A stretch of DNA of 64,000 nucleotides, from NCBI RefSeq assembly GCF_033100095.1, contig NZ_CP136921.1:714501-778500 (forward strand), in the 5' to 3' direction. Below the pieces are notes generated by a model that saw nothing but the letters and a program-made list of their open reading frames with translations, made no database searches and was not told where the DNA came from. The position numbers were made by a program, and so were the translations under genes. Below are positions 8,051-15,933 of the stretch, piece after piece (position 1 is the first letter of the stretch; the number at the start of each line of letters is the position of its first letter). Origin of the DNA: Diaphorobacter limosus (GTDB lineage Bacteria; Pseudomonadota; Gammaproteobacteria; Burkholderiales; Burkholderiaceae_C).

Positions 8051-10336
8051 TTAATGCCCGGCTTCGCCCGGAAGAGCAGCACAACTCTCGCTGCAATATC
8101 CGCAGCACCGACAGATGAGTTTTCGGCAGGACGGACATTGGGACTCGACTCCCAGAATAAGGGGGGCACATCCACAACGCCCTTTGCCATCAATGCGGCC
8201 CCCACAATACGCGAGCACAGTCTCCCAAGATGAGTCTTGGCGGACCCGCCCTTGCAAGATTCCCCCTCCACTTAAACGATATTGCGCAAATCTGCCGAGG
8301 TCAAGGTGCTCCCTGGCAATCCAGAGTTGCTGGAGACTCTCACACAGAGTACGGATCGTGTCCAAAGGGTCTTCAATGCCAAGAGGTCGTCGGCTCGACG
8401 GCGATTGGGGAGACGCATGCTCCTCAAACAGCAATCGAAGGTAAGCAGTAGGCTCATAGAAATCGATATGATTCCCTTGGATTTTGCTCAAGAAGTCGGT
8501 GAGTAACAAAAAGAATAGGTGCGCGAGCTTTGGCCTTGGCGTGCAGACCGATTGAATTTTTCTGACGAGCACTCGCATCCAAGGTGTCATGCCTTCTAAC
8601 ACCCAATTTGGCAGCGCAATCTGAGCCGCAAGGTACGTCGGTATTGGAAACGCATGAATATCGCCGCCATACAGCAAGCGCGTTTCGTTTTCGACAGGCG
8701 AATCAGTCTCGCGCAATTGGGCGCTGATGGATTCGAACTGGCGGTACCATGCGTCTGGAAAGTCGAAGTACCACGGCGGCAAAAATGCTCCATCTGTAGG
8801 ATCTTGAACGGTAAGAGAACTACTGCTAAACATCGCGCATAGTCGAGAAACTCTTTCGAGGTTGGTCTCGCCCAAATACCTCACGTCGCTTACCTGGAAT
8901 GGTGCACTTTCCAGATCCTCCATGTAGGTCAAAGACAAATAGGGAGACACAACGGCCACTATGGTGACATCGCGTCCTCTCCTATTTCGCTTGAATCGAG
9001 GAATAGTATGTTCGACATAGAAGGCTTTGCTATTTACCGGTAGGCGAGCGTTCTTAACGTCCACGGGCTGCGATCCGTTCAGTAGAAGATCATGCGTCTT
9101 CCAATGATCAGATTTACCGGATAGCTGGTGTTTCGCGACGTCGACCGTCTCAAAGCCGAGGTGGATGTAGAACCATGCTGCGACCTTTTCGGCGGCTCGC
9201 GCGGAAAGCATTCGTGCGAATTCGTGGCTGCTATCTGATCCAGTGCTCCACAACTTAGCGAGCTTCCGGTCATCATCGTCCAACTCGCCGTAGACCACCG
9301 CTGAGTGCCAGTCTCCACTTGTCGCCGAGTTGTGGCGAAATAGTCGATTGAGCCACATTAGGTGGTCATGGAAGTGCCTACGAAGAATCCGGCGCTGGAT
9401 ATGAAGAGGCGCAAGCGAAAATAGCTGACTGTTTTTTGAAACTGAAGCCTCGTGTCTTGTCCAAAATTGATCAATCAAATCTGGCGACAAATTTCTCAGA
9501 TTTGCACTAGCGGCATCGATCAGCAACTGGAGGGATAGATCCATGAATCGTGGCATGAGATCGCTGTCTATAGTGACCAGAACCTCTAACTGGATAGCAA
9601 TCGATGCTTGAGCCAGTGCTTCGTCGAATGACACGTCGTCCACGTGGTTCTCCACGACCTCTTGAATCAGCTCTCGCCGCAGTCCGTCACTGATTTGGAA
9701 TGCGTTATCAGACAGGACCTGAAGCTTCCTTTGAAGCGGTAGATGCGCGTAATGTACGACTCGCCAGAGCCTCTCCTTCCACCAACTCGGCGCTAGGGGC
9801 ATGAGTGCTAAACACTCTGTAGCCGGCGCTCGAGCCTTCCAAAATGCCGCAAGGGCATCATCCAAGCTGCTGTCTGCCGACGCCTTGCGTAAAAGTGGCA
9901 CTAGGTCATCCATCAGGTGCTCGACTGACTTGGCCGAGGTAAAGATTCCCAGTTGATCTCTCACCGAGAGGCCGCGCAAGAGTACCCATTCCTCGTCATT
10001 AAGCTGGCGTCCGCTGCGAGTTTTCCTAACGAGTTCCTGTCTTGCAGCCTTCTCACGAGCAATCTGAGCCTCTCGTGCTCTGGCTTGCTCAAACTCCACG
10101 CGGGCCTGTTCCTCCTGGCGCATCCGCTCACGGTTAAATTCTTCAACCGAGCAGAAACAACCTGGGGGAATCCAACTGAATGTGCAGCCAGCGAACTCAG
10201 CATCGCAATTACCGTCCGGATAGATTTTGGTGATTCGTCCTTCGCCGACGTCGAGCCTGCCAAGATGCCTGACGAACGTTCCGACTTCGATTGGGTCGGA
10301 ATATTCGGTAAAGCTAATATGCGGGGACCTAGGCAT
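8051..10336 (-). CDS. Large putative nuclease with C-terminal zinc finger
   Basis: The 761-residue protein has no family that I can name. Its N-terminal 60 residues (VGTFVRHLGRLDVGEGRITKI) look like a small beta-barrel of the SH3 type. A charged coiled coil follows at 65-110. A long helical region leads to AAEKVAAWFYIHLGFE...SDHWKTHDLLLNGSQPVDVKNAR near 380-430, which has the Glu, Asp and D/E-x-K spacing of a PD-(D/E)xK nuclease. The last 60 residues hold ten cysteines in CGG..CGC, CPSC, CRCC and CSESC groups, a metal-binding module. It stands alone between element copy 1 and the 198-bp repeat. A defence role is inferred from context only. Confidence 0.55.
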   Translation of the reverse strand: MPRSPHISFTEYSDPIEVGTFVRHLGRLDVGEGRITKIYPDGNCDAEFAGCTFSWIPPGCFCSVEEFNRERMRQEEQARVEFEQARAREAQIAREKAARQELVRKTRSGRQLNDEEWVLLRGLSVRDQLGIFTSAKSVEHLMDDLVPLLRKASADSSLDDALAAFWKARAPATECLALMPLAPSWWKERLWRVVHYAHLPLQRKLQVLSDNAFQISDGLRRELIQEVVENHVDDVSFDEALAQASIAIQLEVLVTIDSDLMPRFMDLSLQLLIDAASANLRNLSPDLIDQFWTRHEASVSKNSQLFSLAPLHIQRRILRRHFHDHLMWLNRLFRHNSATSGDWHSAVVYGELDDDDRKLAKLWSTGSDSSHEFARMLSARAAEKVAAWFYIHLGFETVDVAKHQLSGKSDHWKTHDLLLNGSQPVDVKNARLPVNSKAFYVEHTIPRFKRNRRGRDVTIVAVVSPYLSLTYMEDLESAPFQVSDVRYLGETNLERVSRLCAMFSSSSLTVQDPTDGAFLPPWYFDFPDAWYRQFESISAQLRETDSPVENETRLLYGGDIHAFPIPTYLAAQIALPNWVLEGMTPWMRVLVRKIQSVCTPRPKLAHLFFLLLTDFLSKIQGNHIDFYEPTAYLRLLFEEHASPQSPSSRRPLGIEDPLDTIRTLCESLQQLWIAREHLDLGRFAQYRLSGGGILQGRVRQDSSWETVLAYCGGRIDGKGRCGCAPLILGVESQCPSCRKLICRCCGYCSESCAALPGEAGH

Positions 10337-10554
10337 TAGTGTCGGCTCCTCTCATTTATACTCGTCGCGGCCATTTACAGAGGGGGTTGACCGCGACCCT
10401 ATCTCTCTCATTTCCCGCCTACTGGTCACCGGGATAGCAACCGCAGAGACCTGCGCCCTTTGGTAAGTCCGGCCAATGTTACACAGCAGACAATGTCAGC
10501 TGATTCGGGCGAATGCTGCCCGATGACGAGACCATGCCAGCCACTGTCGCCTGA

Positions 10555-10752
10555 GGGTCGAGAGCGTGAGTTGGCTCCCGCGAACAGCGGACATTCGGCA
10601 GTGAGCTGGCTAGGAGACGTGCAGCCCACTACCCCGGAGGACCGAAGTTCCCTCGATACCGGTCATTGTCGCGGCCGCGCTGCTTGGTGAACCGATGACA
10701 GCTTGGTGCCCGGCATCATGAAGCCGGATCAGATCCGCGACCGGCTCCAACC
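10555..10752 (+). repeat. 198-bp direct repeat, copy A
   Basis: It is identical base for base to 15527-15724. It begins GGGTCGAGAGCGTGAG and ends CGGCTCCAACC. The copies lie 4,972 bp apart and enclose the NTPase-nuclease and RHH/ImmA-IrrE/PIN genes. Confidence 0.95.
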
Positions 10753-10870
10753 GCTGCTGAACCGACCTCCGGCGTGGCAGCTTCAGGCTGAAGGCGGTCC
10801 GTCACCGCCGGTCGATCCAACGACTGCTCCGGCCGTAAGCGGTCGTCCGCGCAGCAAGGGCGCCTGACCG

Positions 10871-10884
10871 CACGCTCTCGACCC
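10871..10884 (-). repeat. Inverted copy of the GGGTCGAGAGCGTG motif
   Basis: CACGCTCTCGACCC is the exact reverse complement of the first 14 bases of the 198-bp repeat at 10555. The pair bounds a 330-bp block. The motif shares CGAGAGCGTGA with the end of the recombinase elements (TGGCCGAGAGCGTGAAAC), suggesting related termini. Confidence 0.6.
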
Positions 10885-11027
10885 GAAGCAGACTCGGCGC
10901 TCACGCATCCGCTGCCCGAAAGCCGACGCTCGCTCGGCCAATCGATGGAATTCCAGACTCAATGTGCCCGCGATGACGAAGCGCGAGAATGGCCATCCAT
11001 AACGCTGCCTCAGATGACTCCCCCCAC

Positions 11028-13090
11028 ATGCCTGAATATTTAAACCTTGACCGACGCTTCGGGCTGTTGACCAAGTACTCAGTCGAGGAGTTGCTCGCAT
11101 CCGACGTGCTGGGAAAACGCCTCACCTGGGACCGCGTTCTCGAAGGACGGCTCTCTCTCATAACTGCTCGTGCCAACTTCGGAAAGACGTTTGAACTTGA
11201 AGCCTGCGCGAAGGGTCTTCGGGACGAGGGGAAGCACGCGGTCTTTGTCCCGCTTCACAGGCTACTTGGGCAAGTTGACTTCGCCGAAGCACTGAGCGCG
11301 GACGATGACGCTGCGTAACCGTAGCTGGACTCCAAGGTTTGTACCTTGACCTCGGCGACGGGGAGGCGCTGCCGGCTTTGACGGAACACGAAGTTCGCCA
11401 AGCCATTCGCTATGCGCCCTTCGAAATCAACGGCTTCCCCAAGTGGTTCTGGCCGGTCGTGACGGCGCACGAACGAGTCGCCCTTGACGAGTTTCGAACC
11501 ATCCTGAACAGCGCCGTCCTTGGGGCCGTGTCCGCTGATAAGGCCGAAACCCTCATTCGCCACTTGGACGAGGCGCCTGATGCGATTCGGCAAGGGCTGG
11601 CCCAAGAGGCATGGGCGTATGTGACGGGAAGTTCCAAGACTCAGGAGTACGCGACCGAAGCTGCACTGACTGTGGCGACCGCAATTGGGGGCTCGGTTGA
11701 CCGCACAGCCTTCGAGAGGGAGGCTTGGGCGCGCATAACTGCAGCATTCGAGGTCGCGTTGCCCGAACTGGGGGAGGTCCCGGTGGCGATGGATGTTGAC
11801 GAAGCTCGGGCGCAACAGGCGCTCGAAGGAGTCTTCAAGGAGCGCAGTCGCCTCAGAGCTAACGCGGTGGTGTGGGGCTCGTTCTGGCTTTGGCACTTCC
11901 CAGACTCGTTCGGCAGGGACTGGGAAGCTTGGCGCGCAAGCAACAAGCCAGCGTCCGAGGAGTTCATGTTTGACCTAGCGGCTAGCTTGGGGGAAGACCG
12001 AAAGGCTCGCCTTCGGGATGCCGCAGGGAACGGACCGCAGGGGCTGAAAACTCTGAAGACGCTTTACGAGTGGGTCCTTTCCGTGGTCCCCGAGACCGAA
12101 GACCGCACCCACGAGGACGGCCGCGTTTACAGCGTAGGCGCGCGAGACCAGGCGCAAGGCCTGAGAGACGCGCTGCTTCCGGCCATCGCGAGCGCGAAAT
12201 CACAAGCCGCATACGAGACTCTTGAGGACCTCCGTGGGAAAACCGATGGGAATCGTGCGAAGTACATCCGCCAGCTTCAGTTCAACATGCGCGAAGACGA
12301 GGCGGCCACCCCTCCCTTAGCGCAGCAAAACTACGACAAGTTTGAGCATGACTTTGCGCCGCCGGTCACCGACTACGTTTCGTTTGCGCAAACAGTTCAC
12401 AACGACCTGCTGGCCGTCAAGCGAAGCGTTGAGCAAGGCGAGTTCAGCCTTAGGAGGTTCTTCAACTCAATCCCCTTTGAGCATGTCAAAACGGACACAG
12501 AGGGCCTGGCGCTTGAAGAAGACTTTCAAGCGCTTCTTGGCAGCGAGTTGAACCATGCCAGTGTTGGCCGCTACGGCGTGAGTCTTGAGCCCATCCTCCC
12601 TGATTCGACCCGTCGCGACGTGCTTTGCCAGATTGGGGATCTTCGAGCCACGGTCGAGCTCAAGATGTCGATACGATGGACGCTCGAAGACTACTTGGTG
12701 GCCCTCGAGCACCAGCTGAAGGGGCAGTACATGCAGTCGACAAACTCGAAGATAGGGTTCTTCGTTGTTGTGTTGCAGAAGAAGCGGCGATGGAACATGC
12801 CAAGTGGCGGAACCGTGAGCTTCCCTGGGCTGCTTGACATCCTCGGCACAAAGGCGCGCGAGCTCCAAACTGCTGACTCCGGATTGTTCTTGCGTGTCGT
12901 CGGCATCGACGCAACAGCGAAGGATGACTTCCGCGCTGTCAGGGCTGCCGACAAGGCGAAAAACGTAGGCGCGCCAAAGTACGACGACGGAAATGGCAAC
13001 ACGTGGGTCGGGCGAGGACCCAGGCCGAAGTGGGTCAAGGACGCACTCGCAGCCGGGAGGGGGCTGGACGAGTTCTTGGCCGCGAAGTGA
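11028..13090 (+). pseudogene. P-loop NTPase-nuclease, frameshifted and possibly internally deleted
   Basis: Starts are ATG 10989 or, better, ATG 11028 (MPEYLNLDRRFGLLTKYS). A P-loop-like LITARANFGKTFELEA lies near residue 45. The first frame stops at 11318, and the frame two bases on continues from about 11309 (VTVAGLQGLYLDLGDGEAL) to 13090. One missing G near 11315 would explain the shift. No clear Walker B (hhhhDE) lies near the join, so an internal deletion is also possible. The C-terminal 200 residues contain DVLCQIGDLRATVELKMS followed by an LEHQLKGQYMQ helix, the D...ExK pattern of a restriction-type nuclease. The predicted original is a defence-type NTPase coupled to a nuclease. The N-terminal third no longer joins the rest. 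Confidence 0.65.
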
Positions 13091-13096
13091 ACCGCC

Positions 13097-13131
13097 CCGG
13101 GGCGGTTCATAGCCGACTGCCCGCTATGCGG
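13097..13131 (+). repeat. Intergenic tail motif, copy 1
   Basis: CCGGGGCGGTTCA, then GCCGA and CCCGCTAT follow the stop of the NTPase-nuclease gene. A similar string follows the gene ending at 20598 (20894-20930). The motif may mark the ends of cassette-like units. Confidence 0.4.
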
Positions 13132-13142
13132 TTACCTGCTGG

Positions 13143-13610
13143 CTAGAACTCCCAGCCTTCGCTCTCCATGAAGCCTTCAAGGTCCAGGCACGGGATACCG
13201 AAGTGCTTGCAGATATTGGGCACCTTCGCGGCGTTCGGCTTTAAGTGCTCTGCGGTCACCACGGTGCCGCCGCTCGCGAAGGCGCGAGCTACGACGAAGG
13301 CGTCGGCGTTGCGGCCGCCCTTGTAGAGCTTCTGCTTTTCGATGTTGGCTTGGAGGTGCGCCACGGCGTAGATCTTGGCTACAAAGGCCCCCTCCTTCGC
13401 GTCCGGCGTCACGAAGAGCTTGGGGTTGGCCTTAGCCCACTCAAGATCGGCACCAGGCGATCCGTCGCCGAGCTCGTGGAAGACCTCGCGGGTCGACGTG
13501 ATCTTGCCGTCGGCGACGAGCTGGTCGAACTCCTTCCACAGCGATACGAAGCGCTTGCGGTAGTAGTTTTTGTGGAGGTTGGAGATCACTCCCGTATCTA
13601 GGACATACAT
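13143..13610 (-). CDS. PIN-like DUF4411 family protein
   Basis: The 155-residue protein starts MYVLDTGVISNLHKNYY. The acidic residue of VLDTG, the TSTREVFHEL glutamate and the NADAFVVARA aspartate make the PIN nuclease acidic set. DUF4411 proteins are PIN-fold and are usually encoded next to an ImmA/IrrE peptidase, as here. Its start codon (13608-13610) overlaps the end of the upstream peptidase gene, so the two are translationally coupled. The role is probably a toxin or defence RNase; this is inferred from the family and the pairing. Confidence 0.8.
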   Translation of the reverse strand: MYVLDTGVISNLHKNYYRKRFVSLWKEFDQLVADGKITSTREVFHELGDGSPGADLEWAKANPKLFVTPDAKEGAFVAKIYAVAHLQANIEKQKLYKGGRNADAFVVARAFASGGTVVTAEHLKPNAAKVPNICKHFGIPCLDLEGFMESEGWEF

Positions 13611-14767
13611 CAGAGCCCTCCCCCCGCAAACTTCTCTGCAAAGGTGGGCAGACTCTTGGGCTTCATGTTCAGGTACTCGGCGAGCTGCCTCCGGTCAAAG
13701 CGCTGCTGGTAGTACCTGGTGAACGCGAGGTCGATGTAGCGCTGCCCAAGGTAAGCGTGCTGGCTGTTGTAGTAGTTACCCGATGACTCCTTGCTGTCGG
13801 GCTTCTTCATCTGTGCCGTCCACTCTTTGGCGGCCGCGACATACTCGTCAGCGTCAATCAGGCCACGATCGAGAAACTTCCGATAGATCACTTCACGACT
13901 GACGTTGAAGTGGTCGGCGAGCTGGCTTGCGGCAAGCCGGCCGATTTTCATGCCCTTGAGCATCGTGTCAAGCAGGTCGTCGGGCACCAAGACGCGCGCG
14001 GCCAGGCCGTTGCAAATGACTTCAATTTTCTGTTCAGCGTCGCCCAGGTGCTTGATGAACGGATCGTCGAGCAGGTCGACGCCGCTAGTGTGAAAGAGCA
14101 GATGTCCCAGCTCATGGAAGAGCGTGAAGATCTGACGGGACTTCGCCGAACTGTTGTTGATGTAGATGACGGGGAACTCGTCGTCGTACAGGCAGAACCC
14201 GAAGTAGTTGGGCGCGCGAAAGGCGTCCTTGAACACAAAGATCCCGGCCTTCGTGGCGAAGACCTCACGCCACTTGTCCAAGGCCTGATCGACGTTCTTC
14301 CATCCGACCTGCTGGTCGACGCTCACGCCGAGATACTTGCGCACATCGACGGCGATGTTGTCGAGCGACGAGTTGAGTGTGACCTTGAGATCCCGCGTGA
14401 TAAGGCGCTGCGAAGGGTTCTTGCCGTCGTTCAGCTCGGCCAGGTTGAGCTGCATCGCCTGTCCCTGGCGCAGGAAGAAGCGCACCCTGCGGGGGATGGC
14501 GGCGAAGTCTTCGGGCGTAAGCGTGCGGAACGATTTTTCGAGCGGTGGAACCTCGGGCGGCTTCGGGAAAAAGAAGACGGCCACAGGCACCTTGAAGCGT
14601 TCGGCCATGTCTTCGACCTGGACGTAGGTCGGCAGCGCCTCGCCTGCTTCCCAGGCGGCGATCTTTTTGAAGTGACGCTTTGCGTCTTCGAGCGAGTATC
14701 CTGACCGTTCGCGCGCCCACTGCACGACAGTGGGGGTGATCGGCAGGCCTTCTTTCACCTCTGCCAT
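13610..14767 (-). CDS. HTH-XRE / ImmA-IrrE metallopeptidase
   Basis: The 385-residue protein has an N-terminal helix-turn-helix (VVQWARERSGYSLEDAKRHF...AAWEAGEALPTYVQVEDMAERF, residues 13-60). The peptidase domain has the zinc motif FHELGHLLFH near residue 217 and a following E of the IEVICN helix. Such proteins cleave or sense a partner repressor and are often paired with PIN or other toxins. It forms an operon with the DUF4411 gene (overlap) and the RHH gene two bases upstream. The frame is intact. Confidence 0.9.
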   Translation of the reverse strand: MAEVKEGLPITPTVVQWARERSGYSLEDAKRHFKKIAAWEAGEALPTYVQVEDMAERFKVPVAVFFFPKPPEVPPLEKSFRTLTPEDFAAIPRRVRFFLRQGQAMQLNLAELNDGKNPSQRLITRDLKVTLNSSLDNIAVDVRKYLGVSVDQQVGWKNVDQALDKWREVFATKAGIFVFKDAFRAPNYFGFCLYDDEFPVIYINNSSAKSRQIFTLFHELGHLLFHTSGVDLLDDPFIKHLGDAEQKIEVICNGLAARVLVPDDLLDTMLKGMKIGRLAASQLADHFNVSREVIYRKFLDRGLIDADEYVAAAKEWTAQMKKPDSKESSGNYYNSQHAYLGQRYIDLAFTRYYQQRFDRRQLAEYLNMKPKSLPTFAEKFAGGGL

Positions 14768-14768
14768 G

Positions 14769-15086
14769 TCATTGACCTTCGCCCAGTTTCAAGGATACAG
14801 GCACGTTGTGCTTCGTGAAGCGGTCGCGCAGGGCCTCGGCCAGGCAGTCCTTGATGTTGCACCCCGTCTTGGCTTGGACCATGCGCAGGGAAGCTTTCAC
14901 TTCGGCCGGGAAGTAGGCCGAAATGTTGACCTCGCCCGCCTTGTGAATCTGACGAGCCTTTGGCACGACTGGGGTGGTGACACCGCTGGCGTTATGCCCC
15001 ACTTCAGCGGCCGTCATGACGTGCGTGGGCTTGGCTCTCGCCTGCGTCGGCGAGGTGGGTGGCAACTGCGACCCCTGCTTGGCCAT
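14769..15086 (-). CDS. Ribbon-helix-helix-like protein
   Basis: The 105-residue protein has a disordered, basic N-terminus. Residues 52-95 (EVNISAYFPAEVKASLRMVQAKTGCNIKDCLAEALRDRF) read as beta strand, helix, turn, helix, the ribbon-helix-helix fold of antitoxins and ParG-like regulators. It is first in a three-gene operon with the ImmA/IrrE and PIN-like genes. It is the likely transcriptional regulator or antitoxin of that unit. Confidence 0.65.
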   Translation of the reverse strand: MAKQGSQLPPTSPTQARAKPTHVMTAAEVGHNASGVTTPVVPKARQIHKAGEVNISAYFPAEVKASLRMVQAKTGCNIKDCLAEALRDRFTKHNVPVSLKLGEGQ

Positions 15087-15933
15087 TCCTAGGCATCCTT
15101 GAGAGATTTAGAGATTGGGATAATGTACCTTTCCTGGTAGGCCCGAAGGCGGGGGGTTGTTCACAACACCGGTGTTAGAAATCGGAACGAAAACGGCGCC
15201 GACGGCGGGGGGCTGAAGAAGCGTCCGACCCGCTCGAAGAGTCAGCTTTCGAGCTGGGCTGCTTGAAATACTGACCGACTCCATTGGGCCCGGTTACGTA
15301 AGTTCAGCGCAGTGAACAGCGGTCATTAGCTAGGTCGCGACGAGAGTAGCATGATGAAGGCGCCGGCTATGTCAGCAACACCTCACATTGCTGCCGCTCA
15401 TGTCAACCACGGCGGCCGAACCGAACGTCGGCTTCATGGCGCCGACAGTGAGATCGCACGCTGACCCCGACCGACCGCAACCGCTGCAATCCGGCTGCTC
15501 GTGGCTTCCAAGCGAGCGGCGGCAATGGGTCGAGAGCGTGAGTTGGCTCCCGCGAACAGCGGACATTCGGCAGTGAGCTGGCTAGGAGACGTGCAGCCCA
15601 CTACCCCGGAGGACCGAAGTTCCCTCGATACCGGTCATTGTCGCGGCCGCGCTGCTTGGTGAACCGATGACAGCTTGGTGCCCGGCATCATGAAGCCGGA
15701 TCAGATCCGCGACCGGCTCCAACCAGCCTGAAGCTGCCGAAGTGCGGTCAAGTCAGCTCCGCAGCGGTTGCGGCCGTTCGACGGTGAGGGCCGAGCTTGC
15801 GGTCCTCGCTCCAAGGCGGTCATTGAGCCGCGCTGATCTGCAGATACGCGAATGACGGGAAGGGGCGGACAACCTCGACATGGAGCGCAAGACGCCCGGC
15901 AGCTTCCGTGATCTCTCCTCGGCTACTTTAAAT
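15087..15933. other. Intergenic mosaic with repeats, no gene seen
   Basis: This stretch holds repeat copy B (15527-15724). AGCCTGAAGCTGCC at 15725-15738 is the reverse complement of 10776-10789, so the sequence after the repeat is partly inverted relative to copy A. Between 15100 and 15526 I see only short frames and the promoter region of the RHH operon. Confidence 0.6.
15527..15724 (+). repeat. 198-bp direct repeat, copy B
   Basis: Its sequence is identical to 10555-10752. Recombination between the copies would remove the NTPase-nuclease and PIN/ImmA/RHH genes as a 4,972-bp circle. Confidence 0.95.

Larger units (their letters stand above)
10337..11027. other. Intergenic mosaic with repeats, no gene seen
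   Basis: There is no convincing coding sequence here. It contains the first copy of the 198-bp direct repeat (10555-10752). It also has an inverted copy of that repeat's first 14 bases, CACGCTCTCGACCC at 10871-10884, and GGCAGCTTCAGGCT at 10776-10789, which reappears inverted at 15725-15738. The composition resembles the intergenic stretch at 15.1-15.9 kb. Confidence 0.6.
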
